DNA of 64,000 nt, taken from NCBI GenBank assembly GCA_034509755.1, contig CM067559.1, forward strand, positions 40,692,032 through 40,756,031. Direction: 5' to 3'. Below are positions 20,627 to 31,063 of this stretch, piece by piece. The notes below the pieces were generated by a model. That model saw nothing but the letters and a program-made list of their open reading frames with translations. It had not been told where the DNA came from and ran no database searches. The position numbers were made by a program, and so were the translations under genes. Source of the DNA: Anisodus tanguticus (taxonomy: Eukaryota > Streptophyta > Magnoliopsida > Solanales > Solanaceae). Each line of letters opens with the position of its first letter. The first letter of the stretch is position 1.

Positions 20627-21957
20627 TCAGGGGTGGCCTTTGGTATGCCTCCAACTTTTGAATTCCTCATTTCATACCATAATAGTTTTATTTAAAAAGA
20701 AAAAGAAAAAATATTAAGATTTTTAATAAAATATCTTTTGTAGTTTGATTTAATATAAAGAGGCCTTAAAATAAGTTTGAAACGTGTAAAATAAAAAAAT
20801 TACGAAAGGAAAGTGAAAAGTCATTAAGTTTTTTCTTTTACCTTTTCAATCAAATTGACTTTCCATCTCCTTTGTTTGCTCCAATGGAATCTCTCACCCC
20901 AGTAGCCCCACACCTCGGTCCGACAGGTCTGTGAAGGAGGTAAATCATGGTGACTCAATTAATTTCAAAGGTTAGACCACTACCACGCTGTGCACAAGGG
21001 GGCCTCCTTTATTTCAAGAAGAAACCCCCACACTGCTGCTGACGGGATTCGATCATTGGTCTTTGCTCCAAATATCCCCTTAAAACCAATTGAGCTGCCC
21101 AAGCGGACATTCCATCTCCTTTGTTAGTCTATGCAAAAAATCGCTCCTTTTCTTAAATCTCAACATAAATTTCCTTCTTTTTTTTTTCATTCAAACTTTA
21201 TATTCTCTTTGTTCCTTCGAGCTTTAAACAATTTCTCTTTAACAATATTATTCTTGAAACAAGCAAGAGTAAAAGCCAAAAGTGTGTGACAAAATAAATT
21301 ATTTATCTGCATTTTCTTGGATATCAACTATTATTGAAAGTTTATGAACCAACAAATTCTTATTTTGAGATCAAATTACTTGAATCTGGTTCTGTTTCTT
21401 CATTTTATTAATATTATTTTCAATTAAAGTTTATTGTACTTGATATTTCTTTTTCATAGATATATATTATTTAAAATATTGATAGTTTAAATTTATTTAA
21501 AATATAATAACCATTCTGATATTGATGGTTTACATTTATTTTCTGAATTAAAAGTGTTAAGGGAGATAGTACAAGTAGATGATAATACTTTAATCGATAT
21601 ACTCAATCAGATAAAAAAGATTTGATTCTTCTCAAAATGCCTATATTGTCTATAGAATTATGTTAACAGTTGCCTCAGCGGGAAAAAAAATATTTCAAAA
21701 CTAAAATTGATAAAATCTTACTTAATATCAATCATGTCTTAAGAGAGATTGAATGAATTAGGTATATTATCAATTAAAAAGAATTACTAGAAGAAATCGA
21801 TTATAAAATGATTATTCATAGTTTTGCATCTCAAAATGCTAGAAAAATTAATTTCAAATAAAAATTATATATTATATAAATTTTTCTTTAAATAAAAATA
21901 TTAAAACCTCTCATCAAAATTTGGTTTAAGGTCACCGATAATGTTGAGGCGCCCCAG
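20627..21957. mobile_element. Non-autonomous hAT-like insertion inside the acylphosphatase pseudogene
   Basis: This segment interrupts the exon exactly after a shared CCCAATT (20620-20626 and 21958-21964; the eighth base differs). The ends CAGGGGTGGCCT and AGGCGCCCCAG form an imperfect inverted repeat resembling the CAGGGG ends of hAT elements. No transposase is encoded. A SINE is nested at 20877-21109. The class call is tentative because the inverted repeats are poor; that it is an insertion is clear from the split exon. Confidence 0.65.
20877..21109 (-). mobile_element. tRNA-derived SINE with 16-bp duplication, minus strand
   Basis: On the minus strand box A reads CAGCTCAATTGG (21086-21097) and box B GATCGAATCCC (21044-21054). 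The body includes GGCCCCCTTGTGCACAGCG and ACAGACCTGTCGGACCGAGG. Flanks TTCCATCTCCTTTGTT are identical at 20861-20876 and 21110-21125. The 3' region is the same sequence that forms the inverted dimer at 22094-22291. Confidence 0.9.
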
Positions 21958-22036
21958 CCCAATTCCATCGCATTGTCTACTGTCCAACCCCTATATGAGA
22001 CGCCCTGTACTCTCCCTTTAATCACAACCCTAACCT
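21958..22036 (-). pseudogene. Acylphosphatase pseudogene, 5' half of exon 2
   Basis: The minus strand reads VRVVIKGRVQGVSYRGWTVD followed by NAMELG, paralogous to VRAVINGRVQGVFYRDWTVE of the intact gene. The catalytic Arg is kept. The 3' splice acceptor (TTTACAG before GTTAGG) is also preserved, so this copy arose by DNA duplication, not through a spliced mRNA. It is separated from its other half by a 1.33-kb insertion. No exon 1 partner was found to the right. Confidence 0.85.
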
Positions 22037-22093
22037 GTAAATTCGCAATCGATTTTTCAACAGGATCCGAAAATTTAACAGGAATTTAATAAT

Positions 22094-22291
22094 TTTCCAA
22101 AAAAAAAAGTGGAACTCCCACCCCAGAGCCCCCACACTCCGGTCTGACAGGTCTGTGAAGGAGGTAAATCATGGTGACTCAATTGATTTCAAAGGTTAGA
22201 CAAGTTAATCACCATGATTTACTTCCTTCACAGACCTGTCGGATCGGGGTGTGGGGTCATGGGTGGGAGTTCCACCTTTTTTTTTTTGGAA
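22094..22291. mobile_element. Inverted dimer (foldback) of SINE 3' ends with 17-bp duplication
   Basis: The insert starts TTTCCAAAAAAAAAAGTGG and ends with its mirror (CCACC, a T-run, GGAAA). The arms of about 85 bp carry the SINE body in opposite directions (GACAGGTCTGTGAAGGAGG left, CTTCACAGACCTGTCGGATC right), joined by a short spacer around 22185-22205. The 17-bp AACAGGAATTTAATAAT is perfect on both sides (22077-22093, 22292-22308), so the palindrome inserted as one unit. Confidence 0.88.
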
Positions 22292-22308
22292 AACAGGAAT
22301 TTAATAAT

Positions 22309-22860
22309 GAGAAGTAGAAAAAGGGACATTATTGGATGTAGAATTGAGATCGGACATTAGTTGTCGAACAAGAAGCTCACAGATGTGTTGGAACAGTGAA
22401 GTAATTATGGTAGATGTTAGATTACAAATGACACTAGGTAGCCAGCCCGTAGCCCCTTTTAGCTCCCTTATTTAAAATATATTTATTTTTTAAATATTAT
22501 TTAAAGTTTAATCGATTTTAGATAATTTCATTCGCGATGAATATTTTGATGATTCGTAGGAGACAAGAACCATGATTATAAGTGATGTATGGAGAAAGTA
22601 GTGTAATCTCATAAGTGGGTCTGAAGAGAGTATGATATAGACTTACCTTTGTGGAGTAGAGAAATTATTTTTGATAGATCCTCGCGAAAATGAAAGAAAA
22701 ATAATAACCGCGAAAGGCAGACACATAAAGCAAATAAAGCAATAATAATATTTTTTTTTAAATGAAGAATACGTATTATACTGCATGAATACTAAAGATA
22801 CAAGAACACCGAATCTTAAAATAAAACTAAAGGTCAAATAAATTCTTGAGTTGACTAATT
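22309..22860. other. AT-rich spacer
   Basis: No gene supported. Contains homopolymer runs and no recognised repeat. Confidence 0.5.
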
Positions 22861-22868
22861 GCAATTAT

Positions 22869-22953
22869 GAGGACTTTAATAGCTCAGTTGGTCTGATCTT
22901 TTATCTTGTTGGTGAGTAATCGAATCCTCTATTTAATCCCCACCCCAAAGAAA
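22869..22953 (+). mobile_element. Retroposed tRNA-like sequence (85 bp) with 8-bp duplication
   Basis: It contains a perfect box A (TAGCTCAGTTGG, 22880-22891) and a box B-like AATCGAATCC (22918-22927) at tRNA spacing, with a short CCCCAAAGAAA tail. GCAATTAT flanks it on both sides (22861-22868, 22954-22961). The acceptor stem does not pair well enough for a working tRNA. It is either a tRNA retropseudogene or a minimal SINE. Confidence 0.65.
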
Positions 22954-22961
22954 GCAATTAT

Positions 22962-24349
22962 AATTGTGTCTCGGGGGGGCAATTAGTAGTACACTTGATT
23001 GGTAGACACATACACCGTGTTTATTCTACAAAGCAATTAACTTGATAAATATAGAACATACGACCAAATTTAATTGAATTCCTTGTTACTAAGCAATAGG
23101 CATAAATTGGTGGATTTATATATCTGGATTGTGAGGTTTGATGTTTTGAACTGTCAGAACCAAATTTTAGGGCGATTAAACTTTAAATTATTTGTAAATT
23201 TCGACTATTCTTTTAAAATCTTCAAAATCGATATTTGTACATTTCACCCAAACTTAAAACCTTTTCGGGTCAACAAATACTTCTATATTTCTGTAGGCCC
23301 AATTATAACTTTTGCTTAGAGAATTTTACACGGATAAGCCAATTTGACCTGATGGGCTCTATTTCTGTAAGCCCATTTATAATTTTACTATGGACCTAAA
23401 AAATATGTTTCGCTACTACTTCTTTTCTTTTTCTTTTCCTTCTCAAAACCATGTCAAACTTTAATCGCGTATTGGACATATGAAGTTAGGCATAAATATC
23501 TGAATTTCAAGAATAATTATTTAAGTCAAACTTTAATCGCGTATATTTGAAGTTCAGACAAAAATGGTTAATGTTTAACTTTGGCAAATCAAAACTTCAA
23601 TCGCATTTCTGTAGTTTGCTTACACAATCAATATGTCAAAATTTAAACAAAATTTATAACTTCGTACGCAAATTTTTTAGACTGATATAATATCTACGAT
23701 TAAAAAAAGGAATAGATATCGGAAAATTTGCCGAATGGCATATGTTTGATTAAACTTACAAAAAATTGTTTTTGCTTATTATTTAAATCGGGATTCGGGG
23801 TTTCAAAATTGGATTGGTAGTCTATAAAGCCCAACAAGTCCTCAAAAGACCAATTTCTAGTCCTTCTAGAATTCTGTCTAAGAAACATTTTATAAAGTAA
23901 GCATTTTATGATTTTTTTTATTTTTTAAATAAGATATGGTACCACACACACTTCAGTAATTTTTTTTTACATATTTTCTCCAGCCACCAAAAATATTCAA
24001 CTATAACCCATGCCTCAAGCTTATCCACATCCAAATAAGCCACAACTTGGACATTACGAAATATACCAAAAAGTCAAAAAAGAAATTATCTTAACAAATT
24101 AAAAACAATACATTACGTTTCCCCTATGTTCCAAAGTCTTCAATTTCAATCAAGAAAATATAGTCAGAATACTATATTTCTACTGTAAAAAAAAAAGAAT
24201 TTTTTCAAAGTCTTTGCTTTTTGCCTTTTGAAGAGGGTTTCACATAACGGCGGGGAACAAAACGATTAGCTCGAAATATTAATGTTATTAGGTGGAGGGA
24301 CATAAGGGCCACTATTTATAAATTCTAATTTCTAGTTAGATCTTACGAT
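22962..24349. other. AT-rich spacer with small repeats
   Basis: The phrase GTCAAACTTTAATCGCGTAT occurs twice (about 23453 and 23524). No coding region is supported; short ORFs lack motifs. Confidence 0.5.
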
Positions 24350-24480
24350 ATACAATATTTAAAACTTATACACTATGTTCAATTACTTAATTTTTTTATC
24401 TTGTGATTAGTAGTAATTAGGTGAACTACAATGCTCTCTAAGTGGACAGGAGTTTAATAAGTTAAAAGATCACAATCAAT
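24350..24480. repeat. Dispersed direct repeat, copy A
   Basis: Shares the order TATACAATATTT, AACTTA(T/C)A, ACTATGTTCAA, ATCTTGTGATTAGT and TTCAATAG/TTTAATAAG with 24686-24822. The two copies lie about 335 bp apart in the same orientation and are clearly diverged. Confidence 0.65.
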
Positions 24481-24685
24481 ATTGCTTTTTCATGCTAGGC
24501 GTCCAAACATACTACACCTAAGACACATCCCGAGCACACTAGCTATGTTTATTAACATTCATTTCAATCAACTATACCTAATATAAAGTCGTTCTATGAA
24601 AATTCAAGACAAAAAAAAAAGAGTAGTGTCAATTGTTCAAATTAGATAATATTGTGATAACGCGGGTTGTTCATATGAACTTTAT

Positions 24686-24822
24686 TATACAATATTTTAG
24701 AACTTACATACTATGTTCAACAAGTACTAAAATTCTTAGTGATCTTGTGATTAGTTAGTACTTATCAGACGAATTACAAAACGTTGTAGGCGAACAGTTC
24801 AATAGTTAACATATTGCGATTG
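24686..24822. repeat. Dispersed direct repeat, copy B
   Basis: Second copy of the sequence at 24350-24480, with the same internal order; diverged by substitutions and small gaps. Confidence 0.65.
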
Positions 24823-24967
24823 AATTATAGTATCAGTTGTTTAAATTCGAGTGATCTTGTGACAGTTGTTGTTGGTTTGAACCATTCATATCATGATACC
24901 AGTTATGATCCATTAACTATTGAACTGTGCCAATAGTTTAAATTTGAATGATCTCCTATAACAACCA

Positions 24968-25153
24968 AGAGCAGAGCTAGAAGCCAACATACGAGTTTGG
25001 TCGAATTCAACAACTTTAATTTCAAACTTTGTATTTGTATAAGAAATTTATTACATATATAGTAAAATTAACTTTAGAGCCTATTTACCAACACCAAATC
25101 TAGTTATCCTAAAATTAAAAAACCATAAAATTCAAATCATAGCTCCACCTCTA
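24968..25153 (+). mobile_element. MITE (186 bp), solanaceous type, with 10-bp duplication
   Basis: The ends AGAGCAGAGCTAGAAG and CATAGCTCCACCTCTA are imperfect inverted repeats. ATAACAACCA flanks it on both sides (24958-24967, 25154-25163). The body has the TTTGGTCGAATTCAACAAC segment common to related copies at 7985-8103 and 37658-37836. The superfamily (hAT or Mutator) is not settled by the duplication length. Confidence 0.8.
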
Positions 25154-25303
25154 ATAACAACCATTATTCACTTCCATTAAAGGGGGAAAAAACTAGTAAG
25201 AAGTATAACATTTGATGCTACTACTAAAGAAATACACACAAAAAAAAGAGAATTTTTTTAGGGCTGCGAGTGAACCTGGTCTTTGAATAAACGGTCTTTA
25301 TAT

Positions 25304-25368
25304 ATGGAACAGCCAACAAATACTAGACTACTCGTAAATATTTTTGACTAATTGCTGGCTTGTTCCAT
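25304..25368. repeat. Short stem-loop
   Basis: ATGGAACAGCCAACAAAT and ATTGCTGGCTTGTTCCAT can pair over about 17 positions with one bulge and two mismatches, with a 29-base loop. It may be a tiny MITE remnant or a chance hairpin. Confidence 0.5.
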
Positions 25369-25478
25369 AGGTTAGTGTTACTCAACTTCAATTTTTCTTC
25401 CCTGGTTATGAATTTTAAAGGGCAGATTTATTTGAATGTATATTTGACTTAAAACATTCTACTTTGGTTTAATTCTTA

Positions 25479-25823
25479 TCCCTCTGTCCAAATGAAGCAA
25501 TTTTTCTTCTTTTTATAGGTTTTTGCTTTTCTTGACTATTTGTTTAATATGATCCAACAGATTTTATTTTTTAATAATACTTCATTCGAATAAAAAAGAG
25601 TGTCCACTTAATTTTTTTTTCTAATAAAAAGAGTGTCCGCATATCAAATCAGAAAAGAATTAATCTTATGTTTTCAGATTTGTCCTTATTAAGTGTTATG
25701 TGATCAAATCTCAATATTTATTTAATTAGACACAGTTTAATCAAATTATCTATTTTTTAGAAATTAATATTTTTTTAATAGATGTGCAAATGACTAAGTG
25801 AACACTTTTTTTATCCAAAGGGA
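25479..25823. mobile_element. Degenerate Stowaway-like MITE
   Basis: The left end TCCCTCTGTCCAAATGAAG and right end CACTTTTTTTATCCAAAGGGA are weak inverted repeats of Stowaway style, with TA next to the left end. Low certainty. Confidence 0.4.
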
Positions 25824-25829
25824 TTAACT

Positions 25830-26690
25830 ATTAATCATCTTTTCTTTCTTCTTTTTAAATACTAGCGAAGTTTTGGTTTGGTCATCACACTAAACAAGGC
25901 ACAATGATCGCTGTGCTACTTTATTGTACTGTGGTACGATAAAATTATTGACTTTGAACACCATTGAAAGATGTTCTTCTTTTTTTTCTTACCTTTTTAA
26001 CTCAAAAAAAATTGGAAAATAGTTAAAAATTTGGAAAAGCTTGCAAGTATGCGAGCATTACTTTATAGTACTACTTCCTAATATCAACTAATTAGTAATG
26101 TTGGTGACAAAATTTTAAAAGAATTTAAAAGAAATAAACACACGAAAAATTTAAAATAATTTAAAATATAATTTATGTGTTATATATATGTTAGATATAT
26201 TTATACTATAATTTAAAACGCGCGTTTGTCAATAAGACATACTATAAGCATATATATAACACGTATATAATTTTAAAACACGCACATGTGTTATATATAT
26301 TTTAAAACACAATGTAATTTGTTAGATAAGACATACTATAATTTTAAAATATCATGGCCTGCACATAACCAAAACGCGCGCACACATTTTTAATCAACTC
26401 TAAAATAAGAAAGGAAAAGTTAGACTTTTTTTTTTTTTTAGATATACCACTAGAAAGAGTGTGTCTAGCTGCCTTTTATTAAAAATAAAGAATCCTCAAT
26501 AGGGATAAATACAAGTAAAGGAGACTAGGTCTTACCTTATCAATCCTAATGAGGAAAATTTAGACTAATGACTTGAACTTTTAGAAAAAAATGTTTTTAA
26601 CTTAAAACATCCTAATATTTAAAGTTCAAGTACGTCCTTAGTGTATCATACTTAACAATCTTAAAAACATATCCTTAAACGTTTATAATA
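25830..26690. other. AT-rich spacer
   Basis: Contains repeated AGACATACTATAA phrases (26233-26248, 26325-26343) and ACGCGCG patches; no gene seen. Confidence 0.5.
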
Positions 26691-26772
26691 TGTGACACCA
26701 GGGGAGGAGCCAAATGGGAGCAAGGGGTTCTTCATCGACGGAATTTTTTATTATATATGTAAGATTAATTTT

Positions 26773-26806
26773 TATATATATATATATAGATATAGATATA
26801 TATATA
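26773..26806. repeat. (TA)n/(GATA)n microsatellite left of the solo LTR
   Basis: TA units mixed with GATA units; the matching microsatellite resumes at 27945 on the other side of the LTR. Confidence 0.9.
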
Positions 26807-27939
26807 TGTTGGGTATTTTTTCTCTATGGTACTTTATAAAGCAGTACAGGAAGTATATAACTATTACAAGTATTCGAAAGGATAAACAAAGATTCAATAG
26901 TTCAACTAGAAATCTGAAAGTTCCAATAGAACCACAAAACTGACATTACAATTTTGTTGAAGACGGAAAAATGGAAAGCTGTTTTTCTTTGAGTCGAGTG
27001 TGGCACTCTGTCCTTAAGACAATATTGCCCCGTATGTATCCTTTATACGTCTGGACAATTTGTCTCCCAAGATAAAACAAAGAATGGAACACTTGAGCAA
27101 AGGAAACTCAAATGCTACCGTGAAGAATATTGAGTAACGAAATGATGCTTGGAAGTTGTAGGAAGAAAAGCTGTTTTGGTTGTGTATTTTCGTGTGTTGT
27201 ATGAACTGTTATTCATAGTGCTCAACAATGGTGTAAGGGGGTGTTTATATAGGTGAGGGAGGGGTCGAAAAGCGCCTCCATAATGACCAAATAATTGAGG
27301 TAGTAAAGCCACCAACATAAATGGTGAAAGACCAACGGATTTGGCCATTATAGGAGGAGTAATTCACCAAAATAAATGGGTGAATTGAGTGCTTGGCGTT
27401 TACGCTTTGATTGTCCAAATTCGACGTTCGGAAACTTCGGGGACCAAACTCGTACATCCGAAAGAATTCTGGTCCATCTGGGATCAAACTGTACTTCTGG
27501 CAAAGTTCTCTGGCCCAAAAAGATAATATCAGAAGGCCCGTGGCCCGTGAACCCGACCGGACGGGCGGCGGCGGCGCGCGTGTGGTCTTTCCTCGAACCG
27601 AAGCACATCTAGGTCCTCCATCCTTTAAACACATGGGATACCCCTTGGGGTCCCAAACCCCAAACCAATTTTGAGTCTTATATACACAACAATTCTTTCT
27701 TCCTCTACCGATGAGGGAGAATTGAACACAATACCACACTTTCCATACTTCAAACACCTTACTTCGTGGACCAATATCTCTTTCATTTCTCAATGAAATT
27801 TGACGATTCTTGGACCTACGCTTATCTACGTACTTAGTAGATCATGCATGTGTAAAGAACCGGATTCTCCAACATACGTAACACTAGTGTTTAAGCCGTT
27901 AAAGTTGGTCGGTCGCAACTCCCGCCAAAGGCTAATTTC

Positions 27940-27944
<5 letters not shown>
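26807..27944 (-). mobile_element. Solo LTR (1,138 bp) of the copia family at 37958-45006
   Basis: It starts TGTTGGG and ends TTTCCAACA. It matches the LTRs at 37958-39093 and 43882-45006 throughout, e.g. TTAAGACAATATTGCCCCGT and AACTCCCGCCAAAGGC. No internal region is attached, so it is the product of LTR-LTR recombination. The flanks are ATATA on both sides, but they lie within a TA microsatellite and are ambiguous. It is more diverged from the other two LTRs than those are from each other, above all in its first 150 bp. The orientation is inferred from the full element. Confidence 0.9.
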
Positions 27945-27985
<41 letters not shown>

Positions 27986-27994
27986 TAGATAGAT
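27945..27994. repeat. (TA)n(GATA)n microsatellite right of the solo LTR
   Basis: About 19 TA units followed by GATAGATAGATAG. Together with 26773-26806 it formed one microsatellite before the LTR element inserted. Confidence 0.95.
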
Positions 27995-28114
27995 GATTAA
28001 TTCTCTTAATTTTTTCGTGTGTTTACTTCTTCAAATTTTGAGCCCTTTAATGAAAATTATGATTCCACTTTATTTGTTATTGTTGTTGTTATAATAAAAA
28101 TCATGATTCCGCTA

Positions 28115-28599
28115 CTAATATATATCAAATTAATCTTCATAGACTGTTCATATATCATCGTTCACACAAAAATATCCAGTACGAGGCTACTAAAATATAT
28201 ACTCCCTTAAGAAATATCTTTATTCTTCTTCAATTTTGTCTTAAAGAATAATTTCTCTAATAATCAATTATTTTTGGGCTGTAAAGTTGAAAACGAAAGC
28301 TTAATACCACGGATGCGATTTTTGGACTTTGGCTTACAAATTCAAACAATCCAGTAGGGCAGCGTGCAAGAATGACGTGGACTGGGACCCACCGTTTTCC
28401 CTTCAGTCAAAATCATTATTCCAGGCAGATTCCTCAAACTCCTTTTAGTTCATACTTCATAGTTCATTTCATACTCACGTGCATAGCCGGTGTGAGAAAT
28501 AAAAAAAAACTTTTTTTTATTCACACGAAAAATAAAATTAATTAGTTAATTAATATTAAAAAAAAATTATTGATCAAAACATCAAATAAATGTCTAGTA
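28115..28599. other. AT-rich spacer
   Basis: No gene or named repeat. Confidence 0.5.
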
Positions 28600-28760
28600 A
28601 ACACTATTTGAGACTTGGGCCGTCTGGTTGGGACTTGAGGCCAAATCTGATTTTGTGTTTTAAAAAAAAAATCTTTTGCTGCTCATTGGATTCAAACACA
28701 CGATATCTCACTAGGAAATGACTTTTGAAGGGAGTCATCAACCGCTAGGCTACAGCTCTC
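28600..28760 (-). mobile_element. SINE-like tRNA-derived head, minus strand
   Basis: On the minus strand box A reads TAGCCTAGCGG (28742-28752), a perfect match to the Pol III consensus, and GTTTGAATCC (28688-28697) resembles box B at tRNA spacing. An A/T-rich body follows toward 28600 or further. No target duplication was found. Confidence 0.55.
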
Positions 28761-29068
28761 ACCGATAAGATTTGAGCATTTTTAATACATATCTTAATTT
28801 GAAATCAATAAAAGAAAAAGAAATTTTTTTGGATGGGGACTCTGTGCGGCGGCGCCTCGACCGCCCGAAGGACGGCTCTGCTCACATGTCCAAATACAAT
28901 ATACAAAGTGCCACGTCATTCATTACCCATCATACATGGCTCATGCTTACTATGCCATGTCATGGGATATGGTCATATGATCGTGCATGGATGTCCTTAA
29001 GTTTTGGCTATATCATCATCAAAATGGTAATAAAACTTTCAACAATAAGTTTTAGGGGATATGATCAA
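28761..29068. other. Spacer without recognised features
   Basis: Includes a small GC-rich patch near 28840-28880 (GGCGGCGCCTCGACCG) within an open frame that has no known motif. Confidence 0.45.
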
Positions 29069-29076
29069 GTTCTAGG

Positions 29077-30039
29077 TAGGGATGGCAATTTGGCGGGCAC
29101 CTGTATCCGCCAGGTGGCGGGTACAATTTTCAACATTCATACCCGTTTAGGCGGATATATTTCTAAATCCACACCCGCTCCATCACCCAAGTGGATATCC
29201 GTCATCCGCCAATATCCGTCAGTCATATTTTGTAATCAATTCATTTGTGATCAATTAGTGATCAACATAATCCCAAAAATTCAAATTCCAAAAATTATCC
29301 CAAAATTTTGAGTCAAGAATTAATACTGTCACGGTCTCATTTTCTTTGGGAGAGAGGGAGGAGAATTCCGGATTTTTTCACCATCAGAATTCTCCATTTT
29401 TTTCACATCTTCCCCCTTGCACAACAAAGAATCAAGAAAATAAAATTTTCAAGAAAACCCAAAAATTATCCACCCAAATAGCTATATATTACAACTGTAG
29501 ACAAAACCTAGATATTATTTCAGCTATATAAGTTAAAGTTTTTCAACTTTTTCAATTGAACTCCACAAACCCAATAGGTAAAACTTAACAAATGCACAAA
29601 AATTAACCTCACCAAGACAACCCCAAAGCACAAAGCAAAGACAACAATATTTTCCAATATTTCCCGATCAGCATCTCCTTTAAAGAAAAAGGCAGAGACG
29701 TCGAGAATGAGAGAGGGAAGAGAGACGGCGTGAAGGGGAACGAGAGAGAGGGAGGCGTGAAGGCGTGAAATACTGAAGAGGCGTAGGGTTTTGAGTTTTG
29801 TTGGAGAATGAGAGACTTGTCGTGACTTATGGGCTGCTAATATTTTGGGCTTGGGGCGGGTATAAGGCGGGCGGGTAGGCCGGTATGACTGCAAATCCAC
29901 CACCTACCCGTCTACCCGTGACGGGTACATTTTCAATACCCATACCCGCCTACTACCCGCCTAAATTATACACATACCTTCTCCAACTGGGGCGGGTGCG
30001 GTGCGGAATCCGCAAAATTATAGCCACCTGCCATCCCTA
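29077..30039. mobile_element. Non-autonomous hAT element (963 bp) with 8-bp duplication
   Basis: The termini TAGGGATGGCAATTTGGCGG and CCACCTGCCATCCCTA form the TAGGGATGGCA inverted repeat of plant hAT elements. GTTCTAGG flanks both sides (29069-29076, 30040-30047), the 8 bp expected. Subterminal CCCGCC/GGCGGG repeats are dense at both ends (29085-29220 and 29860-30010). The interior has no transposase. The host sequence repeats itself outside (AGATATGTCCTTAAG and TGTCCTTAAGTTTTGGC), showing older local duplication. Confidence 0.92.
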
Positions 30040-30155
30040 GTTCTAGGAGATATGTCCTTAAGTTTGGCTATATCATCATAGTGGTATTAAAATTTTAACC
30101 ATGATTTTGTATGTTGACGTGAATAATTAAAGGAAGGTCAACTTATCGGCGATTT

Positions 30156-31063
30156 CTTGTGATCGACAAAATCTTTCATGTAGACACTTTAAGTAAATCT
30201 TGTTTCATTTAGACACATAAGGTGGACGCCAACAGTGTCATTTAGACATTTTTTACTGACTTGGCAAGTTGTGTGTATTTCACACCAAACATGCACGTGA
30301 AAAGGCCAAAAATCGTATCTGTTTTCTTCTTCTTCTTCATCATTCTTTTTTTTGTATTTTTTATTTTCATCTTCTTCTATATTTTTTCTAGAATCTTCCT
30401 ATCATCAACGACATCACCGCCGCCGCTATCACTACCGAAAAATCAATTACATTTTTAATTTAATTCAATTTCTTGCTCTCTCTCTCCAAGTAAAAGGGGA
30501 AAAAATCAAAAGAACTCATCGAAACACCATTCAAGGGTTCTTTAGAAAGCTTGAAAGTTTAAAATGGGTTACTTTATTTATGAAAATTTTGAGAAATTAA
30601 TGTTGGGGTTGTATTCGGGTCTCCGTGGGGAATTTTTAGCTGAAGTTATAACAAATTTGGAAGAATTTTTCTTAAAATTTTATATTAAAATCGTGGTTGG
30701 AACAAGAACACACGTGAAAATGGTGAAGAACACCAAAAACATGATTTCTAAAAATTTCTTTTGTTGGTAAATGTGTTTTTTGTGTTAATAATGCGTAGGG
30801 TTTAGAAAATAAAATTTTATTTTCTTTTTTGAAATGTTGATTTTACTCAAATTTTATTTTTTATATTATTATGGGATCAAATGACACATGTCATAGTTAA
30901 TTTATCATTTTGTCATGTCATCGGCGAGTGTGTTACACATACACTACATTTTTTGTTGATTCAACGAAACATGTCTAAATGGACAGTCAGACCCTACCTC
31001 ATATGCCTAAATGAAACACTGTTTAATTGAGGTGTTTAAGTAAAAGATCTTGACGATCATAAA
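30156..31063. mobile_element. Long-TIR non-autonomous element (about 0.9 kb)
   Basis: About 100 bp at the left end (GATCGACAAAATCTTTCATG, then GTTTCATTTAGACAC) match, inverted, the right end (GATCATAAAGG preceded by TGACGATC, AAGATCTT, AATGAAACACTG). Identity looks like roughly three quarters. Long terminal repeats of this kind suggest a Mutator-like element. The interior is AT-rich, with a CTTCTTCTTC run, and encodes nothing recognisable. No target duplication was identified. Confidence 0.65.

Larger units (their letters stand above)
26697..28114 (+). mobile_element. Possible hAT-like MITE split by a solo LTR
   Basis: The left end CAGGGGAGGAGCCAAATGGG and the right end AAATCATGATTCCGCTACTA resemble the two ends of a common solanaceous MITE. 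The solo LTR at 26807-27944 lies between them inside a TA microsatellite. No target duplication is visible, so this reconstruction is tentative. Confidence 0.35.

Noticed and set aside
22869..22953. Functional tRNA gene
   Set aside because: The boxes fit, but the arms do not pair well and a target duplication shows it was retroposed.
28772..29311. 179-codon plus-strand ORF
   Set aside because: It crosses the left end of the hAT element and its target duplication, so it cannot predate the insertion, and no motif is seen.
29520..29903. 127-codon ORF inside the hAT element as a transposase
   Set aside because: No BED finger, catalytic or dimerisation motif; it is composed of the GC-rich subterminal sequence.
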